Shown one piece after another: positions 47,192 through 59,339 of a DNA stretch of 64,000 bases; within the stretch, counting starts at the first letter, position 1, and each line of letters begins with the position of its first letter. The translations under genes and the position numbers were made by a program. The notes beneath the pieces are model-generated. The model made no database searches and was not told the DNA's origin. It saw only the letters and a list, made by a program, of their open reading frames with translations. This DNA is from Ephydatia muelleri (Eukaryota; Porifera; Demospongiae; Spongillida; Spongillidae): NCBI GenBank assembly GCA_013339895.1, contig JABACO010000004.1, forward strand, positions 3,502,688 to 3,566,687. The letters run 5' to 3'.

Positions 47192-47640
47192 TCACTTCCA
47201 TCTGTAAGCAACACCACTCACATCACATGTTACTCTGATTCCTGTGTCTTTAAAGGCTGAATCTGCTTTAGAGAGCTTATCACCGTTAACAATGAGCAAC
47301 GACTTCAGTTTACCGGCATTTGAGATGTAAAGTATGGTATGGGGTATGCTGACGATGCAACAGCTGCCGGGCAACTTGTCTAACCTACATGTACATACTT
47401 GATCTGATGAGTTGATGATCAAGGCATCCTGGCTGCTCTGGAGACTCAGGCGAGATTTTATTTTCCTGAGAGCTTCCACTTTATCAAGCAACGCTTCATC
47501 AACAGACCAACCAATTGGTGAGCCCAGCAAAGTAGCAGTGTTGGACCTGACTCTACATAGGTCAGGTGCCAGGTGCAAAAGAGCAAGACCAGCTTGATCT
47601 GCACATATGAGTTCTGATTTGTGATGATTAAGCTCCATGT
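47192..47640 (-). pseudogene. Fragment of a non-LTR reverse-transcriptase-type protein
   Basis: The frame begins MELNHHKSELICAD and continues with NTATLLGSPIGWSVD and RLSLQSSQDALII. This is the wording found after the catalytic box of many LINE-type reverse transcriptases (LN..KSE.., ..LLGSPI., ...DAL.L). The catalytic YxDD box is upstream of what is preserved, and homology fades after residue 75. Truncated remnant. Confidence 0.45.
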
Positions 47641-48369
47641 TTCTAACTCGTTCATTGATTGGTCACTGGGTCCTCCCTATCTTATCCAGCTTCATATGCC
47701 TATGGAGTCTATACTTGTTGGACTGCAAAGCGGTATCCTGATGGCAAAAGAGAGTGATAAGAAAGAAGGAGACAAAGTTTATGATTCCCTCAATGGAGAG
47801 TTGTTGTACAAGCATAAAAAGAAACAGAAGGTAACTTATTAAATACCTATTTGTTTGGCAGGCATTGAGGCATATGGAGCCGTTTTGCATTTCTTGTTCA
47901 GCTACACCACACTAGATCATTATTTTTATAGGAACAGTTTGTGAGGTACGTATTAAACCATGATGAGAGATTAAAGGTTTTGCTTGCTTGTCATGTACAT
48001 CCCATATGGACTTGATGCTGCAGGATAAAGGCTGCAGGATAAAGGCTGAACTTGCTGTTGCAATGGAATTGTGAAGGATGTATATGAAGAGAAAGTGTTA
48101 GCAGTGCATGGGCATGTACATGTATATGGTAAATGTACGTATATTGAGTAACCATTACATTATCTGTACCTTTGATAACAGCAGTTTGCAAATTGTGTTT
48201 ATGTTTACAACTTGTCACCGAGGTTGTAAGAGTTAAAAAAATTTTTGTTTCTGAGATTCCATTGCATGATTTGTGTTGTGCATATTTAGAAACACAAAAT
48301 ATGATTTTGTTGTGAATTATCCGTGATCTGTTTTTCTAAAATATTAAACAATACTAATAATATGCCATA

Positions 48370-48560
48370 TTGTGCCCACCTTGGAGTGAGGGTTATGTCG
48401 GGCAGCGATCTTACACCTGACCTAAGACATACCTGGTCAAACATAAACCTGTCTGAAAGAGCTGCAGCACATGAGGCTGAGACCAGAAAGCATAATATCA
48501 ATGACCCTAAGTGTTTGGAGTTGGGCTTGGTGTATACAGCATACCCAACTGAACTATCTT
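48370..48560 (+). pseudogene. C-terminal fragment of a LINE-type polyprotein
   Basis: The plus frame contains ERAAAHEAETRKHNINDPKC followed by LELGLVYTAY. It resembles the conserved AxxAExRKHxxNDxKCxELGW block near the C-terminus of reverse-transcriptase polyproteins seen in invertebrate genomes. It is in the opposite orientation to 47192-47640, so either two remnants or a rearranged one. Identification from memory only. Confidence 0.35.
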
Positions 48561-48619
48561 TATATGTACATTTGTACATTTGCAGATCTATATGTATATA
48601 CAGAGCACCATGCGCCAAT

Positions 48620-51495
48620 TAGCCAAGCTTGAAATTGAGGCAGATTGAAGCTAGGTAGTATAGATGTGCGTAACTTTGGGAATGCTTTTTGTACTGGTCA
48701 TGTTTAAGAGTGTGCTACATGTACATGTAGTGTTGTGTGTGAGATATGGAGATGTTGTCATGTACAATGGTGCCTCTTCCCACACCAAGGTCTGCTCTCA
48801 ACAGTGTTCCCTTCTCTTCTCAACAGCCTCTCCCTGCCTACTGTTGGAAAATTGGTGGACTGCTCAATATCCATGCAGGTACATGTAGACCTCCAAGGAT
48901 TGGATTGGTGGTTTTAGTACTACATACACTTTACCATGGATGCAGACATTACGATTACTGTTAGATAAGATATAACTCTCTCTAGCTGACAGTTCTCCCA
49001 TGCATGTATTCCAAAGGCAAGAAAGCTTAACTTTATAATTTAACAAAATCATAGTGCTTGAGAGCCAGAAAAAATGCTGGAAAACGGTTGAGTTGCTTCT
49101 TGAGGATAATTTGTGGATCGAGATGCTAATCCAGCTGGGTGCGTTGTCAATTGAGCGCTCTATTTATGCACAAAGTCAAAAACTGGTGTTCAAAAGATGT
49201 ATATGAACTGTACATGTACATTGCCAAGAATTTCTTTCAACAAAGAGCAACTGTCTCACCTTTTTATTTGCTGCTGTGTTGAGGTGGAATTCTTACCTCA
49301 CCACAATTGTAACGTCTGCTCCATGGTAAGTTTACATAATACTACACTTGCGACTGCAATTCAGGGGACAATCTCTAAGGCTGCCTCACTAGACCAAATG
49401 GATAATTTTTCTAAACAACCACCCAACTCTGACGAGACTGGACCCAGCACATTGTCCAGGAGTGCACGAGGGAAGTGGAGCTTCGTTTGAAGGTCTGACA
49501 GAGAGTACTATCTGAGGCTTTACAGTACTGAATTTCTGGTTTAGTTGTAATTGTTTGAATATTAATAAATGAATGTATTATTCAACATGTATACATTTTG
49601 TGTTAGAAGAATTAGAGTGTGCTAGATATGGTGTGGTGTTCACAAGTGATGTGCATTTGTGTTTGACTGTTGGAGGTACTGTAGCTAGGGTACGAGGGAG
49701 GCTATTGAGAAGACACCTTGCCATCTCTAGGAGAAGGGAGGGGGGAGAGGCTGTTTGAGAACCAACCTTGCATGGTAGTGGAGACTCCAGATTACATCAG
49801 CAGGGTCAAGGTGGTTTTAGTGGGGCGTAAACTTTACAAGTGCAGACCTTACAATTTCTGTTGGATAACAATGAACTCCCAAAGGTAAACTTTTAGCTTG
49901 AGGGCCAGAAAACTGTAAAACGGTTGGTTGTGGATAATTTGTGCAAATCCAGCCTAGTGTGCTGTGCTGTTAATTCTGCCATTTGAGCTGCTGAAAGAGT
50001 GCAAAAGTTCAGAGAACTCCTGCCAACACAGAATTTCAAACACTAAACTGATTTGCCTCCATTCCACTGTACAGTCATTAAATGGGTAGAGCTCATTAAT
50101 CCTTTAATGGCAAACTCAAACTAGTCCATTGGAGCCATAAATCAGCAACATTGATCTCCTATTGCAATATTCTTTTACAGATAATTGAAGAAACCTTACC
50201 ATTATGGCCCTGTTGAGGGTCAATCAAAAGAAGCCACAGACTCACTTTCAGTGGTTACCATATTCCAGAGGGAACTAGAATAGCTGTGGGTTTTGTTGAT
50301 CCTTTCTCTTTGTAAGAAAGGAATATAGGTCTTCTCACACTTCAGATAGCCTTCAAATCAATGGTTCAAAGGTCAAGGTTTAGCCACCCTATATGACAAA
50401 TTATCAGTTTAGCTATTTGGAAGGCTTGGATGATTATTCGATTTTGGTGTATTGAGACATGCCTATGGTTAGGACTTTTCATATGCATGTTAAAATATTC
50501 CTTTTTTTTTCATTTAGCACTGCATAATTTAAACATATAGCACATGCATACAAACATTATACATCTGAGTGATAAAAAAACCTTCTAAATGATGTTTAGA
50601 TCAGTGAGGAAAATGGGGGAGGCCTGCACCATTATTCATACCATGTCCACTTCTCCACTTGAATATCACTTGTTCTTTTATTTAGTTTCGCAGTCCGTTT
50701 GGTTTGTATTCGAATAATTTTTACTTCCAATGAAATTTGTATTAGTTTACGACTTGACAAAATAGTTTGTTGGTTATAGCATTAGCATGCAAGCACTTGC
50801 AAAAAATCATTTATGCACCATAACCAGCAGAACTATTAATGGTTCTTATTGTTACTAACCAGTGCATTATTTAGCCAGCACAAAGATTTAATTACATGTG
50901 ACAGTTAAATCTAATGGCAAAGAAATTCTACTAGTTGCTATAAAGTCTTTTACAAATAACTCTGTTGTCATTAACAAACCAAACACAATGAATTTAGTTT
51001 AGAATTAATGTGTCTGTCATGCTATCGTTTAGGAGCCATCTTCAAGCAATGCTCTTGAACAAATAGAGACGGTTTGACAGTTACTGTGGGAAGACACATT
51101 TGCTGACCTCATGCTTTAGAACATTAACATCCCACCAGCTGACGTGCCTGCTATCATCATTTATAGAGAATTGATTGGAAGATATCAAAAGCTGCAGGTT
51201 TGCCATCCCAAAATTTTATATAAACATCAGCAGGTCTTGTTCTATATTATAAAACGGCTAATTAAAGATAATAATTTACAATTAATATAACAGCAAATTC
51301 AGCCATGCATGGCATGTAGTGCTAAATTGTTTAAATCTGGGTCAACATTTTTATGGTGCTGCACTGGATTTAGATTAAGTCAAAGGTACTGGTCTAGTCA
51401 CTAAGAAGTCCAATCATAATTGAAGCATGCACTTTTTCATGGTACGTAGCTATTTAATTGCATTACCAAAATGTCAGGTACTTTACACTTTTTAC
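48620..51495. other. No supported gene
   Basis: Only short frames. A plus-strand stretch near 51030-51200 reads protein-like through two stops (NIPPADVPAIIIYRELIGRY) and may be a dead exon. Otherwise AT-rich and featureless. Confidence 0.4.
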
Positions 51496-52554
51496 GCTGA
51501 TGAAGACAATAATAATTTAAGGTTCAAACACCACTTAATCATAGTAGGGTGCCAACGCATCTGTCTAGCATCTGTACACCTTGCTGCTTTCAATTGCTGT
51601 TCCCAAAAGAGCCTTCTAAATGTTCCTTCAGGAAACTCGTCCTTTACGTTGCGATCATTTTCATTCATAATGCTTAAATTGTCAGTATGTAGTGAGCAGT
51701 CAACATCAATTGTAAATGTGTCTGTAAGTTTCTCAACTTTTTTTTGCAAGCCCTTAACTTTGTCATCCAAAGTAATACATTTCTTTCTGAGTGTTTTGAT
51801 TTTATTGGTTGCTTCAGATAAACTCAGATACCGATCATTTGTTCTTTTGTCAATTTCACTACTTTTATGCATAAATCGACTATAAAGGGCACGCAGCTGT
51901 GAACGATATGCAGTGCAATATGTGCATTTCCCCCCACAAATCAGCATAGAACAGTTTACATTACGTATGGTTGATGACAATACAAAACCAGTTGGTGAAA
52001 TGGTAGGAATATTACCCTCTACTATAGCTTTTACTTCACCACTACAGGACATGAAGCTTCCACCACGTGACTTAGCCAATTCTAAGAAGTGCAAATCTGG
52101 ATTTCCAGGACAAATTGTGGATGTACTTACTACATTGAAAAGTTCAACCATACTTTTGCAGTCCAGAAAATCAGGGATATTTGATAGTACATTTGTATGT
52201 GACTTCTGAACTAGTCTGCTTTGTATATGCACTTTCCATGTTAGGTCTGCATTCACAATTATGGAATGTGAAATGAATGGTGCAACTGTAGATGGTGGTA
52301 CTGGGCAGTTCAGCTTGCACAGAACTATCTGCACATCAGTTTGTGTAGTTTCGTTGCTCCAACCTCCTGCATGTGGTGGTATTGATGCAGCCAAATCTTC
52401 TAGAGTTGTTGTCTCTGTGCTGCAAGACTATAAATTACAGAGCATTTCAGTTACATAGAGGTCTGAAAGTGAGCAGTGAACACCTTACACTCAGCTGCAA
52501 TTTGGCTTTCTTGGCACTCTTTTTCTTGCTGCATAAACTTGTATTACGTGGCAT
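51496..52554 (-). CDS. P-element/THAP9-like transposase, two 5' exons, remainder missing
   Basis: Exon 1 (52554-52489) starts MPRNTSLCSKKKSAKKAKLQ and ends at a GTAAGG donor. Exon 2 (52427-51496) follows a TTTATAG acceptor in phase and ends before GTAAAA. It contains CGGKCTYCTAYRSQLRALY, a predicted coiled coil (NKIKTLRKKCITLDDKVKGL) and FRRLFWEQQLKAARCTDA with MRWHPTMIKWCLNLKLL. The last block matches what I recall of the region between DNA-binding and catalytic parts of P-element/THAP9-type transposases. No catalytic domain could be found at lower coordinates, and no THAP finger before exon 1, so the copy is probably truncated. Domestication cannot be excluded because both exons are intact. 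Confidence 0.55.
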
Positions 52555-54494
52555 CTGAATTAAAGGAGTGTCTGCCACCTTATTTTGATACTGTGCATGC
52601 ACGCCATGCTAATGTACATAAATACAAGATACTGCATTTCACTTTTTAAAATATCAGCTATCAGTGGTTCTCACATAACGCAAAACAAGTGAAGAAGGTA
52701 TAAAAGTATAAAAACATTAGATACAACTTTAATCACTGTATGTGCGTTCCCTACAATTGATCATAGTAACTGCTTAGATGTGTCTAAATGCTTTCTAGCT
52801 TGCACTTACCGTGCACGAGATGTACCGAAACACATATCGGTCCGCGGACGGTTAAATTAAAATAACCCACAAAACTATAAGACATTTGTACATAACGTGT
52901 AACGTTGGTACACCTTTGACAGTATGCGTTCCACACAACAACTCTTTCTTAACAGTTATAAGCAAAATTGGACTTTGTTGCGTGAGTCTAGTTCACACAC
53001 TATGTTCCGAAACAAGATGGGTCCACAACCTGTTCACAAAGCAGTTGTACCCACATGTTGAGGCCCCTTACAACGTATATACGTTCGTTCCACAGAGGGA
53101 ATAATACACTTATTTGCTTATAGAAATGAATGGTTGGAAGCTTCTCTAAGTTGAGATGTATGTTCCGAAGAGGCAGAAATGGTACATACGGTACCTACAT
53201 AGAGTGTGCTTAGTGAATTGCGTGAACAGTTCTTACTAACCTGGAAAGTAAGACCAGTGGTAGTACGAATATTGCCGAAAATATCGAAGTTTGTGTTGAA
53301 CAGCAGTGAAAGTTGGGAAAAAAGCGTACGGTACAAAAGGGTTAATCGAAACACACTTAGCTTCAAAGAGTTCGCCGCCTACAATTGACAATTCAATGGA
53401 TCACGTGACGCGTTTCGTATCCAGGTATTCTTTAATCTATGGTTTAATACCTTCCTGATGCAAGAAATGCTTAAACCCTGCGCAGGATCATCTTTGCCTT
53501 GTTTATATCTCATTTTTGTGATTCCATAAATTAAATTTACAACTTAGTTCTTGTACACTTCTTTGCCATCCCATCAAGAGGGTGAATATTACAATCTAAT
53601 TCAAGCAACTCAACATCCATTTTTGTAACTGCAGATGTTGTACCACACAGGCGTTTGCGGCCATATATTTTGTGGACAAAAAGTATGTAATCCGAAAAAT
53701 TGAAATGATTGCGTAATGCCTATAGCAACGCCCTTGACAACCTGGAGAGCTGAAAACGTGAGCTGGTACAAAAGACGGGATGGCTACAAGCGCCATTTAA
53801 AAGCAGATTACAAAAGAAGCTACAGTTTTCTCTTTTTGATGCAAGTCATTATGGCCAGCAATACTTGCCACGGCAAGTTATGGCTGTTGAAAGCGGGTAA
53901 CCCTCGACGTACCCTTCCTCTTCGAAGTGTGTTTTCCACGTTCCCAACCGATAGAAAGTTTGAATTCAAGCTAGAAATTAAAGCTAACAGAATGTACTAT
54001 CTAGTTCTCGTATGTTCTTGTAGCCACGATTTTTTTTACCAGCGATACTTACTGTTGAAGTCTATCCTGAATTGCGGGATTATTATTAGGAGGAGGCGCC
54101 ACATTTTGTAGAACTGCAATCAGTAAGTGCTCCTTACACAGCAATTCGGCCGTCCGCACGCGGGTGATTACAAACTACGTATTCAGTCATGCATCCGTGC
54201 ATATCACAAAGCGTGCACTCACGATTAACGTAGTCCCATTATTTCACCGCCCAATCCTGTACGGGAATATCATTAAACGGCCATTTAACCCTCTCCTCAC
54301 GTATGATTGAATTTGAATTCTTTTAAGTTTACAACACGCCGAGGCTACAGCTGCAGTAGAGGACAGGTCCCACGAATTTTTAGTTAAGGTATGTGAGGTC
54401 AAAAAAAGATAGTTTTCTAATGCCTGAAACCGAAAACAATGTGCACTCGTTGTCGCTCAGGGGTCAGAACAAGGCTATAGCTAGTTGTATGTAC
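52555..54494. other. No confident gene
   Basis: A plus frame at 53716-54111 (131 codons) is open but lacks recognisable motifs and strong coding character. The rest is unique sequence. Confidence 0.35.
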
Positions 54495-55310
54495 TCACAT
54501 TGGTCTGAGGCCTCACCACAGTGGTCTTCTTAGGGTGATGTGATTCGGAAGGGTGTGGCTATCTTCGGTGAGTAATTTGTCTGTAGATCTAATAATGGTA
54601 AATAATCTATGGTACATTTCATTGTATGTGACGCAAGGTTTGTTCAGTAAGCTTCACATTGGTATGAGACATCACCTCAATGGTCTTCTGAGGGTCACGT
54701 GATTCTGAAGGGTGTGGCTATCCGTTTGTTACTAATAATAGTATACATACTGACGTGAGTATCACAACATTTCATTGTATGTGACGCAAGGTTTGTCCAG
54801 TAAGCTTCACATTGGTATGAGACATCACCCCAATGGTCTTCTGAGGGTCACGTGATTCTGAAGGGTGTGGCTATTAGGTGAGTCGTTCGTTACTAATAAT
54901 AGTATATATACTGATGTTAGTATCACTACATTTCATTGTATGTGACACAAGGTTTGTCCAGTAAGCTTCACATTGGTATGAGACATCGCCCCAATGGTCT
55001 TCTGAGGGTCACGTGATTCTGAAGGGTGTGGCTATCAGGTGAGTCGTTTGTCACTAATAATGATATGCATACTGACGTGAGTATCACTACATATCATTGT
55101 AAGGTTTGTCCAGTAAGCTTCACATTGGTATGAGACATCGCCCCAATGGTCTTCAGAGGGTCACGTGATTCTGAAGGGTGTGGCTATCAGGTGAGTCGTT
55201 TGTCACTAATAATGATATGCATACTGACGTGAGTATCACTACATATCATTGTAAGGTTTGTCCAGTAAGCTTCACATTGGTATGAGACATCACCCCACTG
55301 GTCTTCTAAT
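54495..55310. repeat. 152-bp tandem repeat, six copies, carrying CACGTG
   Basis: CTTCACATTGGTATGAGACATC recurs at 54652, 54804, 54966, 55118 and 55270, spacing 152, 162, 152 and 152 bp, with a diverged first copy at 54495. Most units include GGGTCACGTGATTCTGAAGG, hence one perfect CACGTG E-box palindrome, and GGTTTGTCCAGTAAGCTTC. No coding potential. Confidence 0.95.
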
Positions 55311-55720
55311 GACCTATGCAGCACTCACATCAAGAATCTTTTCACCTATCAGAGTCATGTTAATGAATAGTTTTTCATATTGTTGACTTGGTTCTGAGTA
55401 CAGTGCTACACAAGTATATAACCACACACAATTACACACAAAGTTCATCCACCTGCTGCACAAGGTGTAAGAACGACTCAGAATGGTACGAGCATTAGCT
55501 GAGGCGACCCAAGCGGTCAGTCAATGCCTTGGTTATTTTTTATGAAGAAATGCATTTTTATATATTTTTTGGACGATGGTTTATGCTTCAGCTTGCCCTG
55601 GAGACTATATTATATGTTCTGCTGCGTGATGTTACTTATTATATGCATCGTATAAAGAGGCGGGGCACGCAAACAATCTATCGCTAGAATGTACCTCGTT
55701 CTCTCGGTGTCTTCTTTGGT
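55311..55720. other. No feature seen
   Basis: Unique sequence between the tandem repeat and the short inverted-repeat element. Confidence 0.4.
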
Positions 55721-55853
55721 GCCATCCATAAATTACGTCACTTCGAAGGGTCCCCAGCATGCAGGGTGGTAGCAGCCAGTGTGACGATGTATACATGAAG
55801 CGCATACATCAGTATAAGAGGGGTCCATATAGGTGACGTAATTTATGAACGGC
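55721..55853. mobile_element. 133-bp MITE with 34-bp inverted termini
   Basis: The left end GCCATCCATAAATTACGTCA pairs with the right end TGACGTAATTTATGAACGGC; complementarity extends inward to GGGTCCCC/GGGGTCC. The interior is about 65 bp and non-coding. Each terminus carries TGACGTAA, a CREB/ATF-like core. Target duplication unclear. Confidence 0.75.
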
Positions 55854-58468
55854 CGCTTGTCATATCATTTATACAAAGGCTCAGGATTCCAACTCCAACC
55901 TCCCATTATGGAAATGTCTTTCAGAATGCCTCACGCTCTCAGCAGACGAGGTCTGCACTCGCCATGTCATTAGTAAAACATCATGACGACGCATGCGGTA
56001 TGCATTTTATAGCAGCCACGTGAATCACGTGATGATTATTTTCGTCTCGCGTCTGTAAGTATGGCTCCACAGAATGTTTTTTTTGATAGGATGTATGACC
56101 GCTATGGAACACTACATCTTCCACTGTAAGTCAGAGAGGTGCCATTTTATTCCAAAATCGTCAAACGAAAGCCAGGTGAGTTACCTTTAGCCTACGCTCG
56201 TTTTGAATTGAAAGCTTTGCTTGTCAGGAAATTGTGTATTGGGATAACGTTCTGCGAAGCAATTCAGGCAGGTTGTTGCATGGTTAGAAAGAATGGCCGG
56301 CTACGCTACACAGCGAGGTAAGCTGTCAATTACGTGTTTTTGTGTGGCACTTTGTTTGCTTCCAAGGCGTAACGTCGGGAACAGAATAACGGTGTTCTCT
56401 ACTGCATTATGGCAGAAATGTTGGATTCCTCGATCTACCTGAAACATCCTGGCTGAACAAGAGCGCTAAAACGTACGTGATGTAACAGCACCTCGTTATT
56501 GCTACCCTTTTCCTTTCGCTCAAATGGCGGTGTATTCTACGTGCATTCGGGTTGACAGCAGTGAACTATTCTAAAGAAAGACCTGTGTTGTGGAAGTCAG
56601 ATGTTACAACGTCACCATCAACTGCTGGGAGGTAAGGCCATTTTTTGGTAAAAGTGTTGTTTCAGTTATGCTTTCTTTTCTACGAACAGGTTTGTTCTCT
56701 TATCAACTTTCTATGTTTCATATTTGTAAACTTGAAACATTAAATTTTTTGACTATGTGATCAATAACCTGAGAAATAATGATAGTATTAACTAGTATAT
56801 TTAACTTTCCTTACGTCATACGATAGTTCTATATTGCGCGTACACGGTAGGTTCCTCGGTCACGTACAAAATTGCACGTTCGCGCGCGACGTTGCTCTCG
56901 AATTATCCCGTGCGCATACAAATGATCCTCCGGGACCGAGAAATCATTCGTATGAAATCGGTCCACTCACGATTTCGAGAGCACATGGCGCGCAAAATTC
57001 GGAAGCACGCTCTTCCGGGTGATATTGCGTGCTGTCACGGGCCCGGAATCAAAGCCCTGAATTGCTGTGTTAACAATGAGCAACAAATGTTTCACAGGAT
57101 CTGGTACCGAATGGTACATCCTTTGCAAGGTGTATGAATGGATTGGCTTCTTTCTCACCCCATGAGACCGAATCCAATATGTGTTTGCCATGCCAATACG
57201 CTCTTTGAGAATATTTTATTCTTAGTTATACCTACAGGGTCTTGTGTATATGGTTGCCAACTAACACACTACCTAAGTATTGTTGCCTATGGATGTTAAA
57301 AGATTGGAGGGCTTCATCCAATCGCTTGACAAAGAGACCAGCAAATTCCTTGTCAGTCACTTTGGTACTGTTGATTATTTCCTCCTTCTGTTTGCGTGCT
57401 TTCAATCAGTGTTTGTTTAAACCTTACCATCTTCTCTACAGACTGTCTCATGTCTTCCACCAGCTGTACGATAATCTGAGTTTGACCTATGCCATGAACC
57501 ACTGGATGGTACGGTACAGTCAGTACATACCAATGCCCTACATGGTAGCTCCAAGCTCCAGTGGTTGGCTCACAATCATTAGGCATATGGGACACCACAG
57601 CTGCTCCACATCCAGTGAAAATCCCATTTGGATGGGAGGGGCAACTGCACGACTGCCAACAATAATTTTGTGCGGATTTAAGTTTGCTGGTTGACCACCT
57701 GACTTTTGTGGTTCGTTGTTTTGGTAGTGTAAACTTACATGTATACATGTACATGTATACATGCATCAATTCAGTACACATAATTATTTTATGGTACCTT
57801 CTTGCAGACAACTGCTGTGTGCACTGTCCAATCAAAAGGCTAAGTAAACTATGTACTCTTCAGATAATTTCCATCCATTGCCTGTGTTAATTGCACAGAC
57901 TGAGTCTGCCATAGATAATATATATATTATCTATGAGTCTGCAAACTCTCTGCACTTGTATGAACTCCTTTTTCCCCTTGTTTCTCTAGCCTCCGTCAAG
58001 AAGCGGCCATACACTCTGCATCGCGGGTTTATCTTCATTACGTGGATCCCCATACAATACTGCCCCTTTTATTCATAAAAAACTCACGTCTAGATCACAG
58101 GTTTAAAAAAATCGTGGCTAGTTCTGTGTGTTGTATATGTGTTTCCCCATGTGTGCTGATGAGCGTTATTGCTCGCCAAACGTTTTCTATCGGTTGGTTC
58201 CTCCACTACGCACGCTTAAAGTAACCCTCTCTTTTCCCGCCAAAGACACATGGGCGTGAAAACGAGCTGCGCATATCACTGATAATAATGCTTGTACTTG
58301 CGCGTCGATGGTTTTGTTTACAGATATGTTACAGCATTTGCAGATGCTATTTATTTTTACTAAACGTCTCAAAGTAAGTATGATTTGTGGTTCGCAAAAC
58401 ATGAACAGTATAATGAGATATGATATTACTTTTGGTTTTGGTTCTTTGTAAATTACGGTATTGTCTAA
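55854..58468. other. No confident gene; two perfect palindromes
   Basis: A plus frame from an ATG near 57292 reads DVKRLEGFIQSLDKETSKFL for 42 codons and may be a relic exon, and other frames are weaker. A GC-rich stretch near 56860-57060 has CG-rich words. Perfect 26-bp palindromes lie at 57738-57763 and 57910-57935. Confidence 0.4.
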
Positions 58469-59338
58469 TTATCGACTTTTTGTCCAGCCGCAAACGTCCG
58501 TGACCACACAATGATTAACAGCAACTCTATCGGTTAAAGTATTTTTCAAATGCTTAAGTACTGTTGACCTTACATCTAAAAATGGAAGATTTTTAAATTT
58601 TGCAAATACGAAAATCATATGAGTCAAGCTAACACTGATATGAGAAACATAGTCTTCTGTTCGACCAGAGGCTATAGCACCTAATTGCAGTACATACGAA
58701 GTTAGTGGCACAGTGTGCACACTGATATGCAGTTCATTGATGTGTGTCCCATCAACTGTTGTTGAGTCCCATAAAAGAGTGAGATTTTCATTTGCATACA
58801 TTACTTCACTTACCTGAATATCACTGATAATTCCTAATTCATATACACATTGAGATACTGTACTATTATGAGGAAGACTATCAACAGTTGTACCCACCAA
58901 TTCAAAAAGAATTGCGTTAATCACATTACACACATGTGTTATGGAATACATGAAGTAAAGGTGGATCGCACATTACATTTATCTCTGTATTCAAAACTGG
59001 TAATAGAACAACTACATCCTCAGCTGTGTCAATAGACACTATAAACTGCTCATTGAGAAACACCTCTACTTCAGCCCAACATCTTGTAAGATTTTTTTAA
59101 TAATATGACGTACTGCCCACCGCAACATATCAGGTGTAGTGGTGACACTGCTTCCAGCAGAGTGCTCAAGAATTGATGCAATGATACTTCTTGTATTTTC
59201 TAAACGTTGAGATGCTATATTGGTGTGGATGTAAAACACTAGCCCCTTTCGTATCATGGGTGCTTGCAGCTCATTACGTTCATTAATGTCATTTTTTAAA
59301 TGGTCCACAAAATTCTTCAAATACCCAACAGTCTTCAT
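58469..59338 (-). pseudogene. Decayed gene of an uncharacterised, probably transposon-related family
   Basis: Three consecutive minus-strand frames continue one another with phase changes. 59338-59066 reads MKTVGYLKNFVDHLKND through WAVRHIIKKIL. A second frame from 59082 to about 58935 contains VEVFLNEQFIVSIDTAED. Third, 58951-58469 has LTLLWDSTTVDGTHINELHI, LQLGAIASGRTEDYVSHISV and LTDRVAVNHCVV. I recall similar LLWDxTTVDGxHINE proteins of unknown function in cnidarian and sponge genomes. The Asp-containing WD..TVDG box could be part of an RNase H-like fold, but that is a guess. Phase changes without convincing splice sites suggest a pseudogene. Confidence 0.45.
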
Positions 59339-59339
59339 T

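Noticed and set aside
47192-48560. A single intact reverse-transcriptase gene
   Set aside because: The recognisable pieces lie on opposite strands and lack the catalytic YxDD box.
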